Origin: Leishmania donovani
Lineage: Eukaryota > Euglenozoa > Kinetoplastea > Trypanosomatida > Trypanosomatidae
Reading direction: 5' to 3'
NCBI RefSeq assembly: GCF_000227135.1
Contig: NC_018263.1
Span: forward strand, 735,601 to 799,600
DNA: 64,000 nt
Part shown: piece by piece, positions 10,794 through 21,732 of the stretch
How the letters are laid out: each line of letters opens with the position of its first letter
Position numbering within the stretch: position 1 is the first letter of the stretch
Position numbers and translations under genes: made by a program
Notes under the pieces: generated by a model
The model's database searches: none
Seen by the model: only the letters and a program-made list of their open reading frames with translations
What the model was told of the DNA's origin: nothing

Positions 10794-12449
10794 CGTTGTC
10801 CAGTCAAGATCGAAAAAGAAGAAACGACGCCCCGGAAAGCGGGGATGCAACAAAACGAACGAGAAAGGGAGGCAGCGAGCAAGGAGGGAAGGCCACAGGC
10901 AAAATACAGGTCGTCGGTGTAATGCGTGTTCGTGCGCAAACGCCCTTGCTGCTCCAGTTACGATCACAGGCCCCACGCGCACGCTCGGCGTCTGCGCAAC
11001 GGCCAGGGCACCAACGCGCGCGGTCGGCTTCCCTGTTCGCTATTCCACTTTTCACGATTACGCTCCCTGATGCCGAAGGCAAGCTAAGCGGCCGTACAGA
11101 AAAAGAAAACGCATGGTGGTGGTGCGTTAGTAAGATCAAAGAGCGTTGGGGAGAGAGATGATGGGAACGACACAAGGGTGAAGCTCGGAGAAGAGCAGAC
11201 GACGGAAAGCATGACCGCGTCACACAACGGATGAAATGCGCACAGAAGAGTCGAGCAGAGATAAGGTAAGGATCGACGCCGTGCCCCTGCGCTCGCCTGC
11301 CCGCTACCTGATCGAGTCACACGAGAGCGCGAGTGTCAGCGCAGCAGATGGAACAGCACGTTCAGCCCTCTCTCTCTCTCGCTCTCTCCCCCTCCCTGTG
11401 CGCTTCTCGTTTTCCTTCACGTGGGGATGAGTGCCCTCTGCCGGGTGACAAAGTCCGCACCGACGGGGCATCGTCGCCCATTTTCCATCTCGGGGACGGT
11501 TTATCGTGCGCTGAGCGTATTTTCCTCCCTTCTCGCTCGCGCAGTTCGATCAGCTGCCTGTCAGTCCTCTCGCCCTCTCCTTCTACTTTGTTTCCTCACC
11601 GGTTTGTCCACGTGCATGTGTGAGCTCTCCGCAGACGGGTCGTGCGCGCGTGCCTGCGAAGGTATCTGTGCGCGTGTCAATGTGCTGAGACTAGGGAGAA
11701 GGGGCAGTGCCATCGCACCGTCGTTTCGCTCAGCTTTCACGCCTTGTCACATGAAGGCGCCCAGCGCCGCCCGGCACACTCTTCAAATGGGCATGGATCT
11801 CGCCTCGTTCTTCCAGCGACGGAAAGATGCAGGCACACTCCGTGAGCGAGAGAGACAGACAGACACAGGCAGGTGCCAGAGATTCAACATCACTCCAGCA
11901 GCTAATCGAGCACTGCAGAACGTAGCGAAGAGGAAAGAAAATGAGGAGGGGTGCAAAAGGGCGTACGAAAGCGGGTGAGCACAGGAAAAGCTGGTGTACC
12001 ACATGCCTGAAACTGTGTGTCTGTACGTGCGTGCGCAGCGGAGAGGAGCTGCCGGGTGCTGATGAAAGGAGGGAAGGTGAGAAAAGAGAAGAGTGGGGCA
12101 AGAGAAGTCTATTCCCATCCCTCCCTTATCTCCCTCCCTCCTTTTTCCATCCATCACCCACACGCACTCGCTGGCTGCCTCCTCTGCTGGTTGGCTGGGA
12201 AGCACAAAAAAAAAAAAAGAGAAATGCAAGTGTCCATAAAGAAGCGATCATGCGCCGTCATGCGTACACACCACCAAAGAAACTGTTTGCAGCAGCAGGA
12301 AGGGCGGTCGACGCCTGAAGGAAGAAAAAGGGGAAAGCTGAGAAGCGTGGAGTCAAGCAAGGTCGGTGGGAGCAAACGCGTGGCAAGACGAGAAGAGTGC
12401 GGCAGTCGACCAGCCGCCCCCCCTCGTAGCGTCCTCGTCGCCGTCCGTC
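10794..12449. other. Intergenic
   Basis: About 1.65 kb between the vault protein and uS5m genes. An A12 run near 12206 and other purine-rich plus-strand tracts read as pyrimidine tracts on the coding strand. I see no conserved ORF. Confidence 0.6.
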
Positions 12450-15080
12450 TCAGACGTGCCCAACAAGGCCGCTCGCTGCCTTGAAGAGGTTGATGGGCGA
12501 GCTGCCATCCGTCACAAGGTAGCCCTCCAGCCCGAGACTCGCCAGCAGCTTCGCCTGTAGCTCGGGTGCGGCCCTGGCGATCTCCGCAATCGTCTCCGGC
12601 CCCAGCGCTGCAACCACCCTGCCCATCAGCGTGTGCCGCACCTCCTCCAGCTCCTTCTCGTAGGCCAGCGTCATCGCGGCCACCTTCTCCTCCTGCTCGG
12701 CGAGCAGCAGCCGCTTCTTGTTCTGCATCTCGTTCATGGTATTGTAGAGCAGCAGCTCCTTGGCAGCCCGCATGGTGGCCGCCTCAACCGAGGCCTCGCT
12801 CTCGATGCGTGAGGCGCAGGACAGCGCCTCTGCCATGGCCTTGGACTTGCCGGAGCTCACAATGGCAAGCCCGTTGCTCTCCGCGTGAAGCAGCACGCGC
12901 CGCTGCTCCTCATTGGCCACTTTATCGTGCATTCGCTGTCGCTCAAGCCGCCCACGCGCCTCCTGCTCACGCGCCATGGCCACCTGCTGCGCCTCGGCTT
13001 CCTGCGCATGGGTGGTGATTTCGATCGCCATTTTCACGGACTTCTGCAGTCCCTGACGCGTGCGCTCATCGAGCACCTCCATCTCCTGCGTGTCCACCGA
13101 CGTGACGACGAGGTGGTTTGCTGGAAAACGGAGGAGGCCATTCGGCTGGCCGGTGGCGGGATTGACGTCGAACACGGCACGCCGCAGGCACCGCGCGCTG
13201 TTCTTGTGAAACTCCTCGAACGGCATGGAGGCCACGGCGGCACGGATGCGGCTGGCAATGTAAGAGCACGCGTCGCCCACAAAGTCGTTCACGCTGAAGC
13301 ACTCCTTGGCCGTCTCCGTGTCGCCGGGAGTGACGTCAAAGTACCAGTCATAGCAGAGCTGCAGGGCGAGCTGCGCGTGGTCGCGCGTCTCGACGTGCAC
13401 AACGTCTGTCATGTTGGAGGGGCCGAGGAAGAGGTGCAGGGCGGTGATGTAGTTTGTATGCTTCGGCATACACTTCGTTGGCTTCGCGGGGTCCCACGGG
13501 GAGCCGGAGAGCGACACCACCGTGAAGGCCTCGTCCGGTTCAAGGAGTACGCGATCAGGTCCAAAGACGATACGCGTCATCTGCGTCTTGTAGTTGTAAA
13601 GCTGTGTCACGCTTCGATAGGGAATGTGGTAGGACACTGCCCGTTCCGTCTGCCCCTGCAGCACCTTTCGTTCTTTGTCGCGCTCGAGCTCAATGTAGGC
13701 CGCGTGACTGACTAGCTGCGCCAGGTGCCGCTCCACCTGCGCGGGGAGTGGCTTTTCCCACACCTCCTCCTCGGCGGTCAGCAGGTAGCTGCACGGGCCT
13801 GGGATGCACCGCACCACGCCAGTGACGCCGTTCCGGACGTACAGGCCGTCCCCCTCACTGAGCAGGTAGGGTCGCCGCACCTCCGCGCCAGTCTTTTCGT
13901 TGGGAATGACACGCATGAGGTCCGACGGAATGAAGGAGCAGGGGCCCTGCACTAGCCACCGGTCCCCGTCGTAGCGCTGCACCGGCGGCGTGCACGACGA
14001 GTCGGTGAAGCTGCCCAGCGCTGTCACAAGCACTGCTTCCTGCTCGCAAAGCAGGTAGGCTGACCGCGGATGATCCTTTTCCAGCGTCTCGCCTGGCTTG
14101 AGGAAAAAAAACGCGTCCGTGACGATCCTGCGCGCGCCAACGCTCGCTTTACCGTCGTCGCCGACGGGGTTGAGAATGACGGCATACTGCGACGCCGACA
14201 CGTGCGTGCGCTTTACCGTTTTCAGCAGCTGGTCGTAGGGGTGCAGCACAAAGCAGGGGCACAGATCGCCCGTGACCAGGAATGGCTCGTTTGCCTTCCG
14301 AGTGATACCCTTCTCGCGAAACGGGGTGCGGGGGTCGGCATAGGTCTTGGTCGGCTGCACATGTAGCCCCTCCTCCGTGCTAAGCACGATGCCCTTCGCG
14401 AAGCGCTGAAGGCTCTCAAAGGGCTGCAAAAAGTGCATCCCTTCAGCAACGTACATGTACTTGTCGTCGGCGTAGTGCTTCAGGCCCGTCACGCTGTCCG
14501 TGAAAGTCTCGCTTGTCGTGCACCACAGCGCCGAGCCACGCTCCACCGTGTAGGCCGTCACCTCCTCCTCGATGCGCTCCTCAACGCGGGGATAATAGGT
14601 GCCGGGGCCGCAGAAGAGGTAGCGCTCACCAGCTTCGCGGCGAGCCGGGGACGGCGTCGAGTCGCTGGCGCTGCATGCCGGCACTTTGTAGGCGGTGAGC
14701 ACCTGAATCTGCAGCGCAGCCCGCGCCGAGAGGACTTTGAGATCCTCGATCTTCACCACCGCCTCCTCGGGATAGAGAGGAAAGGGCGGCACGTGCCAGC
14801 GATACTCCTCCTCGCCAGAGCGCACCTGCACCTGCCCATATGCGTCTCGCACCGGCTGTGCGATGCCGGTGGTCGGGTCGATGGCGGTGCGGTGTGGGTT
14901 GGCGACCAGGCAGTACTGTGTTGGCGGCACCACCACAAACTTCGTGGGAGGCAGCGCCACCGACTCGTGGGACGCAACGGGGCGATTCAGTGGCCCGAGG
15001 ATAAGCTCGGTCGTGTTGGTGTTCAAATTAGTGAGGTGGGCGTACTCCTGAGGGCCAAGTCGCAGCACCGTCTCGGTCAT
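12450..15080 (-). CDS. MVP: Major vault protein
   Basis: This is the main structural protein of the vault ribonucleoprotein particle, a large barrel whose cellular role is unsettled. The product is 876 residues, close to the usual length of about 890. The N-terminal half consists of the tandem beta-rich MVP repeats, starting with ETVLRLGPQEYAHL and marked by recurring GPG/GPC-SY or GPCSFIP-like turns. The SPFH/band-7-like shoulder follows at about residues 525-640 (CFSVNDFVGDACSYI, then MPFEEFHKNSARCLRRAVF). A long charged helix at about 650-800, rich in Glu/Gln/Arg and Ala, is the cap helix. A cap-ring tail follows. The start at 15080 opens directly into repeat sequence. Vault proteins are widespread in protists but patchy across eukaryotes, so an intact copy is worth noting. 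Confidence 0.95.
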   Translation of the reverse strand: MTETVLRLGPQEYAHLTNLNTNTTELILGPLNRPVASHESVALPPTKFVVVPPTQYCLVANPHRTAIDPTTGIAQPVRDAYGQVQVRSGEEEYRWHVPPFPLYPEEAVVKIEDLKVLSARAALQIQVLTAYKVPACSASDSTPSPARREAGERYLFCGPGTYYPRVEERIEEEVTAYTVERGSALWCTTSETFTDSVTGLKHYADDKYMYVAEGMHFLQPFESLQRFAKGIVLSTEEGLHVQPTKTYADPRTPFREKGITRKANEPFLVTGDLCPCFVLHPYDQLLKTVKRTHVSASQYAVILNPVGDDGKASVGARRIVTDAFFFLKPGETLEKDHPRSAYLLCEQEAVLVTALGSFTDSSCTPPVQRYDGDRWLVQGPCSFIPSDLMRVIPNEKTGAEVRRPYLLSEGDGLYVRNGVTGVVRCIPGPCSYLLTAEEEVWEKPLPAQVERHLAQLVSHAAYIELERDKERKVLQGQTERAVSYHIPYRSVTQLYNYKTQMTRIVFGPDRVLLEPDEAFTVVSLSGSPWDPAKPTKCMPKHTNYITALHLFLGPSNMTDVVHVETRDHAQLALQLCYDWYFDVTPGDTETAKECFSVNDFVGDACSYIASRIRAAVASMPFEEFHKNSARCLRRAVFDVNPATGQPNGLLRFPANHLVVTSVDTQEMEVLDERTRQGLQKSVKMAIEITTHAQEAEAQQVAMAREQEARGRLERQRMHDKVANEEQRRVLLHAESNGLAIVSSGKSKAMAEALSCASRIESEASVEAATMRAAKELLLYNTMNEMQNKKRLLLAEQEEKVAAMTLAYEKELEEVRHTLMGRVVAALGPETIAEIARAAPELQAKLLASLGLEGYLVTDGSSPINLFKAASGLVGHV

Positions 15081-16603
15081 GGCTCTGAGTGCGGCTATCA
15101 GCGTTGTTGCCTTGCGCAGGGCGCCTGTATCCGTGAAGGGGAATTTGCGTGTGTGTGTGTGTCAAAAAGGGAAGCGGGCGGAGGGGAACACAAAGTGACG
15201 CGGTTTTATTGCGGTCCAGTGCGTCGGCGGCAGTTTGTGTGTGCCGTGCCGCCTGATACCGCCTTCTTTATATCGATGTTGTTGCTCCCTCTTTTTCCGC
15301 CTGCGTGCCCCCCCCCTTCTCGGCGTTCGCAACGTCGCTGGCCGTAGCAACGCTTCCGCAAGGTTGGATAGAGCGCGAGAGCCACACACGAAACAAAAAA
15401 TACACGATGTCGCCAAGGCGTGATACGTGGCAAATGCACAGAGAAGAGAGGGAAACTGAAAGGTGACAGTTATCGGAGGAGAGGAGCACATTCAACGGAA
15501 TGGGTGAAGGACAAGAGAAGGGGCAGGAGAGGAAGGCGGCAGCATCAGCAGCACGCAGAGATTCCTCTGCGGAAGAAGAGCAGAGCCCGGCACAGCTGTT
15601 GAGGGATACAAAAAGAGCAACGGTAGACAGGAGGAGGTGCAGCAGCGGTTCTTCCTTCTTTGTGGTGTCACCGCCACATCGAATGGCTAACCTTTCTCGC
15701 CCGCCACCTCCTCCCCCCTCGGTCCCCTATCTCCATCACGTGAAGTACGAGACACTTCGGCACAGAAGACTCAAGCCGAGAAGGCCCACCGTCACCTGCC
15801 CGGGCCCGATGTTCGTCGTCCGCTCGCACGTCCCAGAGACTGCGTCGAGGAGTTCGGGGAAAAAGGGGGGCTTGCGGCCTGCCCTGACGGCTCGCATGAG
15901 GGGACAGAAAGTAAAAGCAAGCAAGCTTTGTTGCCCTCGCCTTCTTTTCCGCCTTCCACGCTGTGGGCGCACAAATGTGCACGGCGCACGCGAGCACGGC
16001 TGCCGTAGAGCTCGGGACTGCCGCTCTGATTCCTCACGCCCTTGTCTACCGCTCCGCCACCACACGTGTGTGCATCCTTGCCTCAGAAACGCACTGCTAT
16101 CTCACAGAGCTTCGGTCATTCCTATACTTATGCTGTTTTTTTTTTCTTTTGTTCGGTTCTTCTTACAGTTGCCGCAGAGGCACCACAGTCGGTTCGTCAG
16201 CAGCAACGCGACGAGAAGCAAGAATGGCGCGAAACATAACGCGCTCGCTCTCTCGAGCGAGCGCCACAAGGCGCGCACAAAGTCAGCCGCATCAACCAAG
16301 AAAGCCCCGCGCGATTCAAGCCGGCTCCTGCTCCACACACAAACATGCACCCGCGATCAGGGTGTTTCATGTCTTTCTTTCGCTGCCATAGTCGTGTCTT
16401 GGTGAGCGTGCCGTCGTGGGTGCACGGCGAGTAAGCGTTAAAGCGAGTCATTTAAGCGTAGTTACAATTGAAAAAACGAGAAGAAAAGGACCCCGCGCTG
16501 GCTTGCCAGCCAATGCCCCCAACACCCCACGTCCGCAGCAGCACAGGCGCACACAAGAACACATGACAGCCCATAGAGCCACGCTTAGCTCCACGCTTCA
16601 TCC
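15081..16603. other. Intergenic
   Basis: About 1.5 kb between NOC3 and the vault protein gene. Nothing recognisable was found; the ORFs on either strand are compositionally biased and without motifs. Confidence 0.6.
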
Positions 16604-18505
16604 TCACGCGACCCCGTACGCCTGCGCCTCCTCGCGCTGTCGCTTCCGGACCTCCGCCTTCAAGGCGGTCGGTAGCGGGGCGGCAGGCTTGAGGTCGCCA
16701 AGCGATGGATCGTACTCCTCCATCACCTCGTATGGGCCGAGCGAGTCCAGCTGCTTCGTGACGATGGGGGCCTGCCCATGCTGGTGTTTGGATACCTTGT
16801 GGTAATGCTTGCACATCGTCTCTGCCACCTGGCGCAGTGTTGGGTGGTAGCTGTGCAAAAGGAGACTCAGCTCCCACGTAAAAGAGCTATCCGCGTTGGC
16901 CGAGGCAGTCTGCAGTGCTTCCGGGTTGTAGGCACCACGACCCGCGACGACGTTGTCGCTGCCGCCCACAATCACACCTCCTGCAAGTGGGTAACGTAGC
17001 ACGATGCGGTGGCACAGCGCGAGGATGGACATGGCGATGTGCGGCGGGCACGACGGAGCCGCCTGTATGAGACGGCGCAGGATGGCTGTCACGCGCGCCA
17101 CTGGCAGATGCTTCTGCGTGAGCACCAGCAGATCAACGGCACGCAGCACGAGACCGACGTGGAAGGTCCACTCACGACTCGCGTTCTGGTGCACGAACGT
17201 CCCCTGCGTCATGGACTGGGCAATGGAAAAGGCCTGGGACGACAGCGACCCGGCAGACGACGTCGACCCCTGCGACGCCACTTCGTCCATGTCGCCGTTG
17301 GAGGCCTCTTGCTCCTCCTCGCGCGTCATCTTCGCCGAGGACGATGACTCAGCCGACGGCAACTCGAGCGCCTCGCCAAGACAACGAAAGAGAACCTCGT
17401 GAAAGTAGCTCAGATCGACACGCCACTCCGAGGCGGTCGCTGTGGCGTCCCGCTGCGCCAGCGTCGCCACTGCCACCAGCGCGTGCAGCCGCGTGGTCAC
17501 TGAGGTCGCCGTCTTCTCGTGCTTGTCATCGACATTGTCGCCGTCGCTGCCACCCTCGATGCCGCCCACGCGGAGGCGTGTTCGTGATGCACCTCCGCCC
17601 TTCACTAAGTCCTTCAGTGCCTCCATCAGTTGCTGGTAGAGCTCCAAGTTCACCAGCGGCGCAAACTTCACGAGCCCCTCCAGCGTTGGTGCCAAGATCT
17701 TCGTTTGATGCACCGGCGAGCACGCCTTCGATGCCTCGATGACGCGCAGGTAGATGACAAAGATGCGGTGCAAGATGCGGGTCTGCTTCGCTGCAATCTC
17801 GGCACGGTCGCGGCGAGCCTTAGACTTCTGCAACTGACGTGCCAACTCCTTGTCCTCCTTCTTGAGCCGCTTGTTCTTCGCCTTCTCCTCCGCCAAGTCC
17901 TCGCGATGAACGTCCACCATGGCTACGCGCACGTGCAGCAGCAGGTTCAGCAGCTTTGGGTTCATTGCATAGCTGCGCTTACGCACAATGCGCAGCAGCG
18001 CCCCCACAACGTGCTCCGTCGTGTCCGACACCTTCTGGCCATCGAGAACCTCGGAGAGAGCCGTCTGGCACGGTTGGGCAACGCGCACCGACTTGCTATT
18101 GGCGAAGTCGATCGCGAGGGAAAGGAGTGCGTCGGCGTGATTGAACTCCGGCGCGGAGCTCTTCACGAGTCGCGCGCACAGACGGCTACCGAGCGCCTGC
18201 TGCTCCGGGTGCGACTTGCGCGAGAGCTTGCGAAGCAGTTGCAGGAAGTGCGTGTATTGCGTGAGGATCTCGTGCTCGAGCTTCTGAATATTGTACACCT
18301 CCTTCTGCTTGCGCTGGCCGCCGCCATCTTCGCTTGCCAGGGTGTTGGAGATGCGATAGCTCGGAATGACGTCGCACAAAATAGTACACTCCTCGTTCAA
18401 GTTCTGCACTAGTTCGCCGTAGTCAGCCACCGTTTTGTTGTGCAGGGAATACAGGGATTTGAGCTGCCCCTGCAGATAGCTCGTGTTCATCAAATAGCGC
18501 TGCAT
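16604..18505 (-). CDS. NOC3: Nucleolar complex protein 3 (NOC3 family)
   Basis: This is a member of the NOC3/FAD24 family. In yeast, Noc3 pairs with Noc2 in pre-60S assembly and export and also has a role in replication initiation. The 633-residue protein starts with an N-terminal NOC3-type region (LKSLYSLHNKTVADYGELVQ, residues 10-70). An alpha-helical repeat region follows, then a basic coiled stretch (KNKRLKKEDKELARQLQKSK) with the family-typical TRILHRIFVIYLRVI. A C-terminal CBF/Mak21-type domain begins around residue 340 (LVAVATLAQ, then DLSYFHEVLFRCL). An acidic/Ser-rich loop lies inside that domain. The frame extends to 18937, but the first 144 residues are low-complexity. The ATG at 18505 (MQRYLMNTSYLQG) is preferred. 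It is somewhat shorter than yeast Noc3. Confidence 0.85.
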   Translation of the reverse strand: MQRYLMNTSYLQGQLKSLYSLHNKTVADYGELVQNLNEECTILCDVIPSYRISNTLASEDGGGQRKQKEVYNIQKLEHEILTQYTHFLQLLRKLSRKSHPEQQALGSRLCARLVKSSAPEFNHADALLSLAIDFANSKSVRVAQPCQTALSEVLDGQKVSDTTEHVVGALLRIVRKRSYAMNPKLLNLLLHVRVAMVDVHREDLAEEKAKNKRLKKEDKELARQLQKSKARRDRAEIAAKQTRILHRIFVIYLRVIEASKACSPVHQTKILAPTLEGLVKFAPLVNLELYQQLMEALKDLVKGGGASRTRLRVGGIEGGSDGDNVDDKHEKTATSVTTRLHALVAVATLAQRDATATASEWRVDLSYFHEVLFRCLGEALELPSAESSSSAKMTREEEQEASNGDMDEVASQGSTSSAGSLSSQAFSIAQSMTQGTFVHQNASREWTFHVGLVLRAVDLLVLTQKHLPVARVTAILRRLIQAAPSCPPHIAMSILALCHRIVLRYPLAGGVIVGGSDNVVAGRGAYNPEALQTASANADSSFTWELSLLLHSYHPTLRQVAETMCKHYHKVSKHQHGQAPIVTKQLDSLGPYEVMEEYDPSLGDLKPAAPLPTALKAEVRKRQREEAQAYGVA

Positions 18506-19678
18506 GGCGACGAGCTCAAGTGTGGGTGGCAGGGCGTGAATAAGGTTTCTCTCTGCAGATGGTCTATGCTTTGGATATGTGTTTGTGTTGGGGAAGGGAG
18601 GAGAAGGCCCTTCGATCGTTTCTGTGTCGCTACACAGATGCCCCGCTCTGCGAGTAACGAACTGAGGCCGATGCGCTCTCCAATGGTCACGCGTGCTGTC
18701 GACGGAGCTGCTGCGCAGCTTGCGAAGAGGAGTGCCCACAAAAAAAAAGTAGGAAAAAAGGTGCTCCCTCAGAGACGAGGCCAAAACACGATGCGCGGGC
18801 ACACACACACACACGCACAACACGCAGCGAGCCACTCGATGAGGACGGAAATGGGGAAGAAGACACACGCAAAGAACCAAGAGAAGGCGCGCTCGCACAC
18901 AGTGTATCAGGCGTCGTCTGTGAGGCTTAAACAACAAAGAAGAGCCGAATGCGGCGGGCTATACCGCATGAAGTGGGCATAGACGGAGGAGAGAGGAGGA
19001 CGGTGGTGGTGGTGTACATGTCGCTTGACAGGGCATCAGAGATCTACGGGGGGAGGGAAGGGGCGCCATGGCGAGCTCCGTGTATCGCGAGCATCCTTCC
19101 GCAGCAGACGCATGCACCGCAGAGACGACGAAACGGCAAAGGATGAGGTGGTGGTGGGAGTTTATTATCCCCATCACTTCGGCGAACTCCTTTGCCCATG
19201 CCCCACAGAGCTCAGGTTTGTTTTGCATTCGCACATTTCTAGTCTCGTTCGGGTACTTCTGCCGCCTCTGGTGGACGGCGACGCACACCCTCACTCTTTA
19301 TGGCGGCTATCCGCGTGAAGAAGAGCTGCGGTGAATGGAGAAACAGCATCGAGCGTCGCGACGAGCTGTATAGCCACACTGAAGGGAAGGAAGATCAACG
19401 AGCAAACGGGATCCACGCAACCGTGGGCAACAAGACGGTAACGCGCGAAGCGGGGGGAGGAGGACAGCATCGCAGAATGGGCGCAGATGTCCGCGTCAAC
19501 TGCGTCCATGCGTGCGTGAGTGCACGATTGCAGCGAAGTCCATCGCGCAGACACCGACACGGGCGAAGGAGATGATGACTCAGCGTGGAAGCTAGCGACT
19601 GTGTCACGAGTGCACGTGCTCAGGCGAGCGCACGCGCACACAAGGGGCACACCCCCACGATTACCCCATCATTGCTTG
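18506..19678. other. Intergenic
   Basis: Between the small membrane protein and NOC3. A-rich runs near 18740-18760 (T-rich on the coding strand) sit about 240 bases upstream of the NOC3 start and are a candidate polypyrimidine tract for trans-splicing. I see no gene. Confidence 0.6.
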
Positions 19679-20218
19679 TCAGTAGTTGAAGTACTTCTCA
19701 TTCAGGGACTGGAAGGCGGGGATGTAGTTCTTGATGATACCTAAGATGACAGCGAAAATGGTGAGCAGCACAAACGAAATGATGGAGTACTTGATGAGAG
19801 GTGCGTTGCGATCGTAGCACTCCGCCTTGATGGTTGACGTTCGTTTGCAGCTCTTCGTCGTGCACGTGGCCGCCTCCAGCACGGCAATCACCTCGCACTC
19901 CTGCACCACAACGGTGTCGTTCAAGGGCTTTTCACCCTGAATTCCCTCGAAGAGGCGCGCCGTATCTGCGCGCACCTGCTGGCTAGAGATGTAGTCATTG
20001 CACATCTTGGTGGAGCACTCGTTGCAGGAGCTGACGGTCCACGACACATTCGTGAGCGGGCTGCACCCACCCTGGTAGCAGCAGCGACACGTGCACACAA
20101 TAGGGCTCGACAGCGAAGACTCCTCAGCCGTGACGACAGCGGCACGTAGGCCGCACACAATCGCCACAACCAAGAGCACACGCACCACACCGAGTCGCAA
20201 TCCGGCACAGGCCGCCAT
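19679..20218 (-). CDS. Cys-rich single-pass type I membrane protein, unknown
   Basis: I do not recognise the family. The 179-residue product has a clear N-terminal signal peptide (about residues 1-30, hydrophobic Leu/Val/Ala core). A Cys-rich lumenal or extracellular domain follows, with CTCRCCYQGGC near the mature N-terminus and later CNEC, MC, CTTKSC and EC spacings. Possible N-glycosylation sites are NVSW and NDTV. One strong transmembrane segment lies near residues 144-166 (IISFVLLTIFAVILGII), and a short tail ends in NEKYFNY. This implies a disulfide-bonded ectodomain and a tail of about 13-15 residues. It could sit at the plasma membrane, the flagellar pocket or the endoplasmic reticulum. 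The organised architecture argues for a genuine gene although no homologue is recalled. Confidence 0.8.
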   Translation of the reverse strand: MAACAGLRLGVVRVLLVVAIVCGLRAAVVTAEESSLSSPIVCTCRCCYQGGCSPLTNVSWTVSSCNECSTKMCNDYISSQQVRADTARLFEGIQGEKPLNDTVVVQECEVIAVLEAATCTTKSCKRTSTIKAECYDRNAPLIKYSIISFVLLTIFAVILGIIKNYIPAFQSLNEKYFNY

Positions 20219-21732
20219 CCTTCTCGCTCAAGCTCACCGTTCACAAAGACAGGCAAGAGATACCCTCAGCAGAAAAAAAGAGAGGATAAGCGATAAAGGA
20301 ATAGAAGGGAGAGGGCCGATGGGGAAGTGGGGTGCAACGAGCCAAGCGGCGTTTTGTCCGTTGGCTTGTGTGGCGCGAGGGGGTGTGCGGGGTACGCGGG
20401 GGGAGGGGTAAGAGCGTATGTATGAAAAAATAGAAGTTTGTGCGTGTGGGTATCCCTAATTCAGCTCAAAAGAAGTACGACAGCGCGAGGCAACGCTGAC
20501 AACTTAAAATCAAGTTATGAAAAAAAAAAACACATAAGAAAATGGAGGGGCACCACTCCCGGGGTATGGGAGGGGGCTATGCAAATCGCGGCTGCAGCGA
20601 AGCAATCAAACATATATATTATAACAAGCCCCCTGGCTCCGCCGCGTTTGTGTCAGCGTATTTATTCGATTTCGCTTCCGTAGGCCGCGTGCGCGTGTAT
20701 GGGTGAGTGCGACTACCCGAAATGAGAAGAAAAGAGTGGCATGGAGGGGTGGTGAAGAAAAGCGAATGGAAAAAGAGAGGTAGCGGTGGGGTGGTTCCTG
20801 GGCCCGTTATACCAACACAGCGCTCCTAACAGCTCGCGTCTCCCCTCTCTCGTGTCCATCCTCCCTCTCCATTATGCGTGCGAAAGGAGGGGAAGGTAGT
20901 CGGGCGAAGAGATGCGCAGCACCACGATCGCCACCCCGTACGTGGCCATTCACCCTACAGGAAAGAAGAGCAGCCAGGCAGAGAACAAGCAAGCGTGAGC
21001 CGTCACCGCCGCGCGAGGTCTATGCGCAACAGCCCCCTCTCGTGTGCCTAAAAGGTCTCACCTCTGATCTGATCCTGCCCAGTGAGCATCCATCGATCAC
21101 TATGGAGCTTTATAAGTCGGCTTCACGACGACTCACCATGCCTACGCAGCGGTGGTGCTGCGGTAGCCTCTTTCCGAACACATGTGCGAGCAGCGCGACG
21201 GAAAGGATACATTTTCCACGAGCGGGCCGCCCATTCGTTTTCCTTCTGTAAATTGCATGTGCGTCTATATCAGTAACAAGAGGCGAATGCACGCATGGGC
21301 GCATCACAGGCAGAAAAAAAGAAATACAGGGAGAACAGCATCTAACAAAGAAAAGGAAAACGAAACAAAAAAGCGGTAAGCCCCCCTCCTCCCCTGCAGA
21401 GAAGCGCGCCAAGTCTCCACAATATCTTGCGCGAGCGCTCTCATTATGCTCACGATTGGCAGAGGTGCGCGTCTATGAATGAACCCTGCGGTGTTGCAAA
21501 GAAAGAAAAAGTGTAAAAGTGCATCTATAAAGCCAAACAAAAGCATCTACGTGCCTCCGCCTGTGCACCGGTACACCTGGGCGAGAAGGAGATGCACAGG
21601 GGGAGGGGGTTGAGCATGTCAACGAGTGAGAGAAAGACGAAGCGCGTGCGCCATGTAAGCCGACGTGGAGGATGAGCCGCAGCCATGCACGAGGCCTCTC
21701 GCAAACAGATCGGCACAGCGCACCGCAATGCT
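20219..21732. other. Intergenic
   Basis: About 1.5 kb between the 1655-residue protein and the small membrane protein. It contains an A10 run at 20521-20530 and a short AT patch near 20610. I see no gene. Confidence 0.6.

Noticed and set aside
8778..10922. 714-codon plus-strand ORF opposite uS5m and flanks
   Set aside because: It runs against the unit direction, is antisense to a clear uS5m gene, and its product shows only the Arg/His/Val bias of a reversed GC-rich gene.
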